Assembly: GCA_030704615.1 (NCBI GenBank)
Contig: CM060732.1
Location: forward strand, 58,635,053 to 58,695,052
Direction of reading: 5' to 3'
Origin: Takakia lepidozioides
Lineage: Eukaryota; Streptophyta; Takakiopsida; Takakiales; Takakiaceae
Length of the DNA stretch: 60,000 nucleotides
Shown: piece by piece, positions 1 through 9,867 of the stretch
Layout of the letters: every line of letters starts with the position of its first letter
How positions within the stretch are numbered: the first letter of the stretch is position 1
The notes under the pieces: generated by a model
The model's input: only the letters and a program-made list of their open reading frames with translations
Told to the model about the DNA's origin: nothing
The model's database searches: none
Made by a program: the position numbers and the translations under genes

Positions 1-129
1 TTGTCATATCTCTGTAGCCATATCTGCCCCAGAAGGAGTCATCAGACACTATTCCCTTCCTCCATAAAGAAAATGAATTGACTCCAAGAATATTGGTCTG
101 CTATAATCTATATTTCTTCATCCCAAAGA
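1..129. other. Left flank of LINE copy A, no gene seen
   Basis: AT-rich sequence with no recognisable coding segment. It should be the continuation of the DUF2236 gene's intron or 3' region beyond the LINE insertion. Its last 11 bases, CATCCCAAAGA at 119-129, are the left copy of the LINE target-site duplication. Confidence 0.5.
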
Positions 130-1769
130 TTGTACTCATAAGACGTTGTTTGCCGTAGCCTTGTGGCCATTGACCCCGCGCCCAGTTTGAGCGGGAACAA
201 AAGGGACAGAACCTACCTCTGTCAGGGGCTGACGTTGGTAGTAAGACTTACCTCCATATAAAGAATTAATCCGGGTTTTCCAGATATCCTCTAGAAATCC
301 CTTCACACAAGCATCGATCTGCTGTGTGTGATTTGCCCAAAAACTAGGCCTCAGGAGGGCCTGGGCTTTTGGCTCAGCCTCGAAACTTTCAAAGTTGGTA
401 AACAGGGGTACAGGCACAATTCCCTTAATAGATTTGAAGAGAGCGTCTCTTTGGTGAGAGAACCCCGGACAGTGTATCAGAAAATGAATACTGTCTTCAG
501 ATTGCCCACACAACGGGCAATTGCACTCTCCCTTTCCTCTCTGCTTCTGTTTGCTGTTCAAAGGTAGGCTTCCTGCCCTGAGTTTAAATTTCAGTCTAGT
601 GCCGAGAGTGGGTAGACCCTTGAGGTCATCCAAGATGTCCTCCCCCATGTCACAGACTGGAAACAAGTTCAGGGAAGTTTTCTGCCTAACTTCATTTTCA
701 TCAGACAATCTCATGGCAACAGACATGGCTGAGGACACTACAGCCTCTAAGTCAGATTTATCCAGCAGGGTCAAGACTTGCGGATCCAGGTCCAGGTCCT
801 TGAGGATCTCTTCTACTCTCTTCTGCCAGGACTTAGCCTGTTTGACAGGGCGGTCCTGTTTCCAAGATATAGAGTCGATTAATTTAGGATATCTGGTGTT
901 GGGCATATGTTGCAGCTGACCCCACCATCTGACCTTGAATTCATCTCGTCGGGAGCTTAAGGACGGAATGCCAAACTCACCCCGAACAGCCACATTGGCT
1001 GTTTTGGAGCATGCTGACATACACTCCTTAAGCACCCCCACTTGAATGGATTCTAGAGACTTAGCCTGGTTGGAGTTATCAACCCATATAGCAGATCCGT
1101 ACTCCAAGGCAGGTCTAATAACGCGACAAAGCATGGTTTTCTTAACCTCAGAGTTGACCCCTCTGCAGTGGAAAAATTTAGTGAGCCCCAGAGCTTTGCC
1201 CTTGCCAGTTTGAACAACTTTCCGGATATGTGCATCCCAATTACAATTGGAGGAGAACTCAACGCCCAGGTAAGTGTAGGAAGGGAGGACCGGGATCTCT
1301 TGGCTACCCCACTGCCACTTAAGATCACTTCCTCCCTCTCCTCTGTCGTTGAATGCTACCACTGCACATTTGCTGACATTAGCCTCTAGCCCCCAAAGAT
1401 CAAAGTATCTCTTCGCGCAATCAATCAACTCCTGGAGATTGGTTGGAGTCTCCCCTATGCCTGCGAAGTCATCCGCAAACATAAGGGCTGGTATGGTGGT
1501 ATCACCCACCCTTAACCCAAATCCCTCACTTTCCACATCCTCGAGGAGTTGATTGATGAAAACATTGAAGAGCAGAGGGGAGAGAGTACATCCTTGAGCT
1601 ACACCTTGGTCTATGTCAAAGAAGTTGGACTTCTGTCCGTTAACAGTGACACAGCTTTTGGTGTGAGCATACAAGTTGTGGACAACTCTCCACATCTTTC
1701 CCTTGATCCCACAAGACCAGAGGCGGAACCATAGGCCATCCCTCCACACTGTGTCATAAGCCTTTTTGA
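130..1769 (-). mobile_element. LINE copy A, 5'-truncated non-LTR retrotransposon (RT and C-terminal domain)
   Basis: One uninterrupted minus-strand frame at 136-1749 encodes about 537 residues. It holds the second half of a LINE reverse transcriptase: [18 protein letters not shown], then the catalytic FADD box ([10 protein letters not shown]), then the thumb region. A C-terminal zinc-finger-like stretch follows (CNCPLCG..DSIHFLIHCPG). The endonuclease and the first RT motifs are missing, so this is a 5'-truncated insertion. CATCCCAAAGA lies on both sides (119-129 and 1770-1780) and reads as an 11-bp target-site duplication. The element's 3' end is ATGAGTACAA in its own sense, with no poly(A) tail. 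It lies downstream of, and on the same strand as, two DUF2236 exons, so it probably sits inside that gene. The open frame suggests a fairly recent insertion, but this copy cannot move on its own. It is the least broken copy in the window. Confidence 0.93.
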
Positions 1770-2107
1770 CATCCCAAAGAATACAATTCGAATGGCCAGA
1801 GAGTTAGTGCTCATAGCCGGAAAGATTACTGTCGTAATGCTAATGCCACCAACATACCCTGGTGGACTGAAGGCAACATGGAGGAAAAGAAAGCAACACA
1901 AATTAAATCAGCCTTAGGTGATTTTAGCAGCACATCAATCTTCACATTCTATCTCCATGATCAATCTGAAAAGATGCACAAGGATTATGGCAATTTCAAA
2001 CTGAGTGAGTGAAGCTCCACGAGGGTAAAAGCCTTAGGGACCATGCCCTTAAAAGGCTTACAGAAAGAGGTTAATAAAAAAGGACAAGAAACTTCACTAG
2101 CAAATTA

Positions 2108-2995
2108 CCTCTGGACCCATCGCTGAGGCTCCGAAATGAAGACCGAGAGAACATAGAGGTAGTCTTCATTCGAAATTTTGTAATGGCTATGGATAAAATT
2201 CAAGCGCTTGATAGCAAGCGACCCTCGGTCGCTGTCGACATGATGCAAGGTTGCCTCCCTCAACAGAATCTCGGTGTCATCAGCGCGCTTCACCGCTGAT
2301 GCCTCAAAAGCCCCTGCCTGGTAGAATACAACCACATGGCGCATACAAGACATAGTCACCAAAAAGTCCATGGTGCCCAAAATATATTAGTAGACTTAAA
2401 TCACAGTTACGCTCTATTATCTTGACAACTAAGCTGACCCTAGGTAGCAGGTGTATGATAAGGATCGGGATGCTTACTACCCATTACTACTCATTTTTCA
2501 CAGAAATTCAAACGCAGTTCCGAGAAAGGAGGACTATAGCACGCATAGGTTGCCCGTCCAGAATCGCTTGAAAGGTCGAAAGCAAGACGGAGGGGGCGAT
2601 GTGTGGATTCGACTTTGCTTTCTGGGGCATTGTGGCCACAGACACTTCTCCCAGATTTTGGCGAGAGAAAGACAGCTAGAGAGCTGAGTACTACTGAAGA
2701 TCGAAGTGAGGTAGTGAATCGGAGAAATCATAGCCTGAGAGAGGTGTACCTTGTAGAGAGTTTTGGATATGGAAGGGATGGCGTACGTTCGGAACAATGC
2801 AAACTCCAAAGCTGTTTGAGCCAGAAAGGGAAACTCCACGTTTTCAGTTATCCTTCTGACGAGCTGGACATTCTCGACCGGCGAAATGGATGCAATCAGA
2901 CGGGATCTCTTCGACCGAAGCCAGATGCAGACTAGTTTCCATGTCAGTGCTATGCCGACAACCGCCAGCAGTATGATCTCATGCTTTTCTTCCAT
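2108..2995 (-). CDS. DUF2236 / MpaB-like (ER-bound) oxygenase family protein, first two exons, partial
   Basis: Two minus-strand exons join in phase 0. Exon 1 (2995-2750) starts MEEKHEII, has a hydrophobic segment near residues 8-22 (ILLAVVGIALTWKLVCIWL) that looks like a membrane anchor, and contains ALFRTYAIPSISKTL. It ends at a GTACAC donor. Exon 2 (2317-2108) follows a CTACCAG acceptor and reads AGAFEASAVKRADDTEILL, then IKRLNFIHSHYKISNEDYLY and VLSVFISEPQRWVQR, ending at GTAATT. The order 'ALFRTYxIPSIS', 'KRxxDTxxL', 'RxNxxHSxYKISNxDxLY' and 'SVFxxEPxRW' is that of the DUF2236 family (MpaB and latex-clearing-type oxygenases, which are haem-binding where studied). The function of this member is inferred only. 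Downstream exons are absent up to the LINE insertion at 1769 and may lie outside the window, so whether the gene works is unknown. An ATG 30 bases upstream (3025) is also in frame. Confidence 0.75.
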
Positions 2996-3989
2996 TCCAG
3001 TGTGACACTGAACCTCTCCCTTCACTCAACTCTCTCCCACTCCCTCCCTCTTAAATCGCTGGACGTTCAACTGTTGTACCTTTCTCTGACACCCACACAC
3101 GACACAACAACAACAACAACAACAACAGCCAGGCTTCATCACTCCTGCAGCTGGGCTCAAGCTCTGTCCCTTTCCCTATCTCTCTCCTATCCGATCACAG
3201 TCAGTGGACAGGCAGATTTTCCAAGTGTACGGAAGATTTAGTTATTACTATTTTTATTTTATTTATTTATTTATTCTTTTTTTATTAAAAGAGGGGAAGT
3301 AGCCCTCAGAAAAACTTTATTGATAAGGAAAAATAAGGCGAAAAAACCGACCGATGGAGCTCCGCAGTTTGCGGAAAGAGACCTCAACAGTCTCTTCGTC
3401 TCTCTCGCAGAGATTGTTGCTGGTAGGAGTCACCTTTCTCTACCTTGGATCATCTCAAAGGGCGCAGCATCTAAAGACCTTTCCATTGAATGGCGAACTT
3501 CTTCATTTCATTACAATTTTTTTGGAATTTTCCCAAATCCCTGTTTTATCTCATCGTGTTGTGAGCTCACTTCCAGTCTCCCCAATAATCTTTCAGTTGC
3601 TTGTCGCACTCCTTTCATCTAACCATTCTTTAAGCATAAGCTTATCCCCATCCCTTATCCCGTTCACTTATTTCCCTTAATGTCACTTCACTTAAGCGGC
3701 GCTGTCATCCCATCGCACGTCAGCTAGCCGTCTTTATTTATGACGACTGCCAACATGGTCGCCTAGGTTGCCGCCAAGTAGCAGTTGCCAAGACTTCTCG
3801 TTCTCTCTCTCTAAGTTTTAGCGCCATTGTTATGTTAGCTAACTCTGTCTTGTCTTTCGGATTCTCTCAGCGTTCCTTTCCCTCTCGCTCTGTTGTCTAT
3901 CAGCTTCTTGTTTTCTTTTTATCTATAGTTGGGTTCTCTCTAGCTTTTTCCCTTTCTGTATCCTCTAAGTCTTCTTCTCAGTAGAGAGA
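2996..3989. other. Upstream region of the DUF2236 gene; pyrimidine-rich, (CAA)n microsatellite
   Basis: No gene seen. It contains a (CAA)n run at about 3106-3126, CT-rich blocks (3010-3060 and 3790-3990) and an A/T-rich stretch at 3240-3290. The first part should be the promoter and 5' UTR of the minus-strand oxygenase gene. The later CT-rich part leads into the LINE ORF1 remnant and may be its 5' UTR. Confidence 0.4.
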
Positions 3990-4822
3990 GTGCCCGTTCT
4001 ATCTCTCATGGCCTCGTCAGGGAATGACTCGTTTAAGCTCAAGGGAAAAATGGAAGCTTGTTTCCCTATGGAGCTGCAGCTCCCAATGCGAAGACATCCT
4101 CAGCCTTCATCTGGGATGGGGTTCTATCTTGCTCATCAGGCTCGCACCAGGCATGATTTTCACGCACGTCAAGTAAGAGTCCCCCCCACCTCCTTCCTTC
4201 ACAAGCAATCTGCCCTCCCCCACGCACTCTCTCTTTAGGCCCCCCAGTCTGGTTCGAGCTGTGATGAAGCCCCAGCCTATGGAGTCGGACAAGGACTGGT
4301 CGGACGATCCTGACCTCACTCAAGAGTTCCCGGACGAGTACTCCCCTCTAATCCCGGTGGTAGTTGAGGATCTGGAAACTCGGGTCTCTGTTCTGGAGGA
4401 GCATGGTATCTTAGCTCACTTTCCACGTAGGAAAGTTCATCGAGCTTCTGTCAGGAACTGCGCAATTCAATATTTATGGGGCTCTGAGGAGCTTAAACAG
4501 CGGTTATGTCATGACAGAAGGGTTCTTCTCCATTGCATTTGAAACTAAGGAAGCAGCAGCTCATGCTCTCATGTTTAATCCTCACACTAAGGGGTTCAAT
4601 GTTAATATCTTTCCTTGGTCCTCCAAAATGGGAAACCGCAATGGAAAAAAATGGAGTCATAGAATAATCTCTATCCCCTTCATTCCGGATCAATACCTGG
4701 CTAATCTTCCAGATATAGCGAACCATTTTCCTGGGGGTGCACCAAGGTTTAATGTACCTATCACGTGCATGAACAGAAGGGGGTTTATTAAATATCCCCA
4801 CATACAGATTATGTATATATAA
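3990..4822 (+). pseudogene. LINE ORF1 remnant (DUF4283-like nucleic-acid-binding region)
   Basis: Plus-strand segments in changing frames read as one protein: MASSGNDSFKLKGKMEAC near 4008, then DLETRVSVLEEHGILAHF at about 4360-4415, then a stretch at 4511-4822 with FFSIAFETKEAAAHALMF and FNVNIFPW. The layout matches the RRM-like DUF4283 domain of plant LINE ORF1 proteins: a beta strand of the form FxIxFxxxxxAxxAL, then a strand ending in W. At least two frameshifts break it, and no endonuclease or RT follows. It stops just before a (TA)n run at 4849-4866. It could be the missing 5' part of the same family as copies A-D, but no overlap is available to prove it. Confidence 0.55.
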
Positions 4823-4848
4823 AGGGGTTGGAAAAGTCCTAAAATATG

Positions 4849-4866
4849 TATATATATATATATATA
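4849..4866. repeat. (TA)n microsatellite
   Basis: An uninterrupted TA run at the 3' edge of the LINE ORF1 remnant. Confidence 0.9.
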
Positions 4867-5056
4867 GGGTTATATTACAGATGTTAGTATGTAGCGTACT
4901 AGTAAGTGTCAAGGACAAGAACATGACCGAACACAAACAAGAGATCAGACTAGAGGTACAAGACTAGACAAGAAGTCAAGGTCGGCGTGGCCGTATGCAC
5001 GATGAGTAAATAGGAATCAAGACGATCTTTATAACAATGAACAAGAGTACAAGATA

Positions 5057-5400
5057 TTGGAACACGACTTGAATACTGGAATGTTGGAAACTGGACTGGA
5101 GTACCAGATACTGGAAACTGGGCTAGAGTATTGGGAACTGGACTGGACTGGACTGGACTGGAGTATATTGGGAACTGGAAACAAGAGTAGCTTGACTAGT
5201 GTTGGCGAGACTGAAGAGTGTCCAGTCTCGCCTCCTATATGTACTAGCTACTAAGAAGCTCCCCTAAGAAGCTTCCCCTATGGAGGTTTCTTGCTGGAGA
5301 AGTTTCCAAGATTAAACAAAGGTTTCTTGATGGAGAAGCTTCCTTAAACAAATAAAGTATCTTGATGGAGAAGTTTCCTCCAAATGAAACTTCCTGAGCA
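5057..5400. repeat. ACTGG-type minisatellite followed by TTGATGGAGAAG repeats
   Basis: From 5057 to about 5180 the sequence cycles through variants of GGAACTGGACTGGA, including several pure ACTGG units near 5136-5160. From about 5283 to 5400 a different unit, TCTTGATGGAGAAGTTTCC, recurs three times with small changes. Neither carries a reading frame that resembles a protein. Confidence 0.75.
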
Positions 5401-5514
5401 GTTTCCCAAGTTACTCTTGGTAATTTGATAAACTCCCGGTAATTTGGTAAGTAATGGTAAATCATGGTAGATCATGATAAATCACGATAAGTCATGGTAC
5501 CTTCTGGTAACATG

Positions 5515-6472
5515 TGTCGTGCGGATACATATCGCTACACAACTACATCGCTGTCCAAAACCACACAACACATGTGCACACCAAACACTAGTCTATCACT
5601 AGTGCACCACTAGTGCACCACTAGGCTGCCACTAGTGCAGCCACTAGTCCACCGCTAGGCTACCACTAGTCACCACTAGTGCAGCCACTAGTCCACCGCT
5701 AGGCTACCACTAGTCACCACTAGTGCAGCCACTAGTCCAACCAATAGGCTGTCACCAGCCAACACTAGTGCAGCCACTAGTCCACCACTAGGTTGCCACT
5801 AGTCCATCACAATGATAAGGAACTGAATGATACAAGCACACAAACTCTCTCAAACTCATATACTTGCACATGAAAACATCACTCATATATTAAGTCGAAC
5901 CAAGTGCACCCCACGCCATGGGGAATCCGCACTACGGCGCCATAGCTAGACGCGGTGAGGCTCAACTCGAGAAAGATGAGCCCACTGCGATCTGCCGTGA
6001 AGATAACAACGTCAGGTGCCCAAACATGTATTGGTCTCTGGATTGACACTTGGATCAATCCCAAATGTCAATATATAAAAGCTAGCTATTTCCTAGCTAA
6101 CTTCACACTAGTGGTAAAATAACTTGACAGCTGTCGTGCGCATACATATCGCTACACAACTACATCGCTGTCCAAAACCACACAACACATGTGCACACCA
6201 AACACTAGTCTATCACTAGTCCACCACTAGTGCACCACTAGGCTGCCACTAGTGCAACCACTAGTCCGCCACTAGTGTAACCACTAGTGCAGCCACTAGT
6301 CCAACACTAGGTGCCACTAGCCACCACTAATGCAGCCACTAGTCCAACCACTAGGCTGCCACTAGCCACCACTAGCCACCACTAGTGCAGCCACTAGTCC
6401 ACCACTAGGCTGCCACTAGCCACCATTAGTGCAGCCACTAGTCCGTCACTAGGCTGTCACTAGTCCATCACA
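5515..6472. repeat. Pair of direct repeats (5515-5811 and 6132-6472) built on CCACTAGT units; possible LTR pair or duplication
   Basis: Both copies begin TGTCGTGCG, share about 85 nearly identical bases (ATACATATCGCTACACAACT onward), continue into variable arrays of CCACTAGT/CCACTAGG units, and end CTAGTCCATCACA. The TG...CA ends and the ~320-bp spacer resemble a miniature LTR (TRIM-like) element. I see no convincing primer-binding site after the first copy, no polypurine tract before the second and no matching 5-bp flanks. A local duplication is an equally good reading. Confidence 0.6.
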
Positions 6473-6788
6473 ATCGCCCCCCTAGCTGGCGCTTAGGTCC
6501 CTCTAAGTCCAGATAGCCACAAGATGTGATAGTGGCCATAGCCTCACTAAGTCCTCCACCACTGTCCCTACTACACTCAGACTCAATAGATTAAGAGGCC
6601 GGGTACAAGAGTTGCCCCATCGTTAGTCGTCGTCTTGCAATCTGTGAACTTGAGCCTTGGGTATTGACTCCTATGAGTTTGGCCTCTCATGTCTTGTGAG
6701 CTGCCACTAGTCATATCCACTGTCACTATCCCAAATAGTGTGGACATAACCAATCTCCATCAGGAATCCTCTCAAGAGGGGGCGCGGG

Positions 6789-6860
6789 ATGGTGGCTTTG
6801 GAGACGTATGAGCAAATGATGTGCGAAGGGGTGAAGCCTGACCACATCACGTTTGTGTAA
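6789..6860 (+). pseudogene. Short PPR motif fragment
   Basis: The frame reads ALETYEQMMCEGVKPDHITF and stops at 6858-6860. This is the second helix and linker of a pentatricopeptide repeat; compare ALKIYEQMQQEGVTPNRVTF in the intact PPR gene at 51 kb. Nothing around it extends the repeat array, so it is a gene fragment. Confidence 0.7.
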
Positions 6861-7516
6861 CAAACTCCTTGATGTAGGACGCCACAACTTGGATGTTCGT
6901 TTCTACAAAATGGACAAGTCGATGAGGACATCGACTCCCTGTTGGTAGGGGTGTGTGTTGCGGCCCTTTGCCTTGAGGGCAGGGGGTCAGGACGCAGGAG
7001 GGGCTGCCCCTGTGGTGGGGGCAGTGGCAGCGATAGGTACGGGGAGCTAAAGCACCCTTGAGTACCCAAGGCACTTAAGAAGGTGGAGCCCCGCACACCG
7101 GGTTGCGGTGGGGGTGGCTCCACGGTCCAATGGGGCCGTGGTGGGTGGGCCAAGACTCACCGCGACTCATCACCGGGAGTCGAGGGTCTTCGTGGTGGTT
7201 CGCCATAAAATGACATGGTTGTTTGTGAAACCCCCGCGGACAGTCACAGAAGTTTATATATGGAGCAGTAACCCCGAGAACGGTGCAAGCCCGTTGGTGA
7301 CCAAAAACTAGTGAGTAAGCGAGCGAGCCGGAAAGCAACCAAGAAGTGGGGAGCTATTCCGGACTGCCATCTACCAAAGGGAATTTCCACTAGCCCAAAT
7401 TGGTGGAGGGTCTTTTGGAAGAGTAAAGGGGGACCGTTATGTCCCGGTGAGCAGCCGAAGTTCCAAGAAGGCCTAGCGGCCAGGTTGGGAGTTAGACGCG
7501 CGCATCAAGCGAGTAA
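6861..7516. other. GC-rich stretch without a recognisable gene
   Basis: Open frames occur on both strands because the stretch is GC-rich, but none resembles a protein family I know. No terminal repeats were found. Confidence 0.4.
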
Positions 7517-7783
7517 CTATGACTTGAAGGGGAGCTTACCGAAGTGAGGTGCGCGACATTCCACTTCTCTGGATTGTCCATTCAACCGTTGTCCATTGCT
7601 AACAAGTTGAAAATGGGCAGCAACGCTAATGAACCGAGCATCATGGATGGATCCTGGAAAACCTGCAAACACATATGTGAATCTGGCTTCTGCATCAACA
7701 ATTGCTTGAAGAATCAAACTGTAGTTGTGGTCTCGATCAAAATAGTCGGATGCCTGCATGTTCGTAGGGAGCTCCAATGGCAT
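7517..7783 (-). pseudogene. PIF/Harbinger transposase fragment (DDE_Tnp_4)
   Basis: The minus-strand frame reads DYFDRDHNYSLILQAIVDAE, then FTYVFAGFPGSIHDARF. This is the middle of the Harbinger nuclease domain: the YxRxxxYSLxxQAxVD strand holds one catalytic Asp, and the GxPGSxHDAR box holds the family signature. Only about 70 residues of an expected ~300-400 are present, with no upstream catalytic segment in frame, so the copy is dead. Confidence 0.85.
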
Positions 7784-8163
7784 GTGAGTTCAATTCTGGT
7801 TGGTGCTGCATGTGTATTAATTATGGTTTTTTTAATGAGGCGAGTTTTAATTCCCAAAAAATTTCTAAATCCCTGAGCGCGAGTAGTGCGGTGAGTGGAC
7901 CCGGACCCGCGATTGGACCCTACAATTGGACCCGAGGGCCGAGTTGTTGCAAGGCTACACGACTTGCACGTCAATGCATTAAAGACCCCTTTGTGGGTAC
8001 TGCCTCTTTCAAGCGTGGGCTCTATCAACACATGAACCAATCACACGTTGGCTAGTTGGCCACTTTCAATCTTGAGCTTATGGAGGATTAGGATGTAAGC
8101 GATCTGATTGCTATAAAGTACATGGTGCATAAGAGAGGTATGGTGGGATAAGACTACGCTTAC

Positions 8164-8238
8164 CCAACAAGTTGAATGCAAGCGTGGGAGCCTTGCTGGT
8201 ACGGTCGCTGGCTCCCACGCTTGCATTCAACTTGTTGG
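8164..8238. repeat. Perfect foldback: 29-bp arms, 17-nt loop
   Basis: Arms at 8164-8192 and 8210-8238 are exact reverse complements (CCAACAAGTTGAATGCAAGC...). The pairing continues imperfectly outward (AGACTACGCTTACC against AGACTATGTACACTTATCC). There is no coding content. It could be a foldback element or a small-RNA hairpin locus. Confidence 0.85.
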
Positions 8239-8499
8239 ATAAGTGTACATAGTCTATTGTGAGACCCCACTAGTTCCGGGGGTGTTGGTGCAGGTGTGAG
8301 GTTAACTACCAATGACCATATTAGCCTTATTCAAGATTTTACATACCTGGGGTTAAAGCCCAATATTGAAATTGTGATACAACATATCAATACATGGATA
8401 ATAACTATTGTTATCAACCTCGACCTAGGTTTCAAAAACAAATCTTCAACCATTTCTAAGGAACTATCATCACCTAAATATCTTTAACCCCTAAATGAC

Positions 8500-8524
8500 G
8501 ACGCAACCCAAATCGGGTTGCGTC
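8500..8524. repeat. Short hairpin, 10-bp arms
   Basis: GACGCAACCC and GGGTTGCGTC flank a 5-base loop. It lies in otherwise featureless AT-rich DNA. No T-run follows that would suggest a terminator. Confidence 0.6.
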
Positions 8525-9573
8525 ATATCACTTGACATGCTCTAGTTCCCGTGGATGATAGTGGAAATGAACCTTGAAGATGAATTGTAGCTGTTAGAGA
8601 GGAGCACATGTGGGAAGTTACAGCGTCAAAAAGTCATAAAAGCTCTGCTCCCTGGAATTTTGCAAAGTGCCAGGGTTTCAGGAAATCCAGTGTTAGAGCA
8701 CCATTGACCTGCCTACGTGGCAGCCAAATGGGCAATCTTCAAGATAACATCTAGGGCTGAAAAATTATCAGAATGCCAAAACTTTTCGACAGGGCACCAT
8801 GAAATGTTAATGTGCACTTACTTACCAAAGGAATTGGAAAACAAATGTCACCTCATGGGTGTATTTGGGAAAGAAGCCAAAACAATATAATTTACCCCCA
8901 GACTTTACATACAGAGCAGCCTATCTGAATTTTTGGAATTTTTCTTTGACTTTTTGGGGCGGCAGTAGTTTAGGTGCCATACAATCAGATTATGGAGGGC
9001 CTTTGTCTAGAAAGATTCAACTCGATACTTCAATTTTGTGGTCAAACAATTTTTTCCATGCAATTTTTGAATATATTTGCAAATTGGGGCATATTAGTTC
9101 GCTATAATCTCCTGAATGCAACGGTCAATTTGGCTAAAAGCCATGAATAAGAACTTGGTATTAGTCAGTGTCATCGAATTACATATATTGCTAGTATATA
9201 TAATTGTTAGGTATGTATTGGGTATTTACATCTCATTTATATTAAATGAATACTAAATCATCTACAAATTCCAATTCACAAGTTATGTTTTACAGAGCCT
9301 ATGCACAAAATTGAGTAGCTTTGGATTTAAAGCATTGTCTCATCTACACATGTATGTACACAAAACAGAACTCAAAACATATGTATTAAGAAGCACATAA
9401 CTGAGGAAGAGACAGTAATCGCAAGCTCAATATAGATCCAAGTGAGGTGAGTGTGAATTTTCTTCTTCCTTCACGTTTGTGGGATCATGATCTAAATGTG
9501 GGGCCGTGGAGCTCCAAGACTGCATAATTAAAACAAACCATGATGGCTTCCAGAGTTGCATAGGAGGAGGCCT
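8525..9573. other. AT-rich intergenic DNA
   Basis: No gene, terminal repeat or domain recognised. The longest frame (8859-9107, +) has no protein-like pattern. Confidence 0.4.
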
Positions 9574-9867
9574 CTAGGAAGTCATAGGAGCTTGAGCTGC
9601 AGGTGTCTCTGGAGGTGTGGCATGTGCGTTTGCAGCGGCACCAACAGCTACTTTGTCCTTGGTAGCTTTTCCCACAACATCTTCGTCATTGACAACCTTT
9701 GCAGCAGCCGAGTCTACCAACTTGGCCTTCCTTGACACATACTTGGCTATTTGTTTGGGTTTTTTCGGACCCAACAACATATTAAAATGAGCGATAGCCT
9801 CGGAGTACTCTGTGAATGCATCACGCTTGTGGAAAAATTCTCTGTCTACCTTCTCTAGCTGCATCAT
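9574..9867 (-). CDS. Hypothetical protein fragment, charged then Ala-rich
   Basis: A 97-codon minus-strand frame begins MMQLEKVDREFFHKRDAF and continues YSEAIAHFNMLLGPKKP with a basic segment (QIAKYVSRKAKLVD). The last third is Ala/Thr/Pro-rich. The first half is dense in charged and aromatic residues like a real helical domain; the tail looks like low-complexity linker. It does not match a family I can name. It may be the C-terminal exon of a longer gene or an accessory protein of the nearby Harbinger element. There is no neighbour to support either. Confidence 0.3.
   Translation of the reverse strand: MMQLEKVDREFFHKRDAFTEYSEAIAHFNMLLGPKKPKQIAKYVSRKAKLVDSAAAKVVNDEDVVGKATKDKVAVGAAANAHATPPETPAAQAPMTS

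Noticed and set aside
5580-6470. Regular ~8-20-bp repeats resembling a CRISPR array
   Set aside because: Units are degenerate CCACTAGT runs with no constant repeat/spacer lengths and no cas genes; the DNA is plant nuclear.
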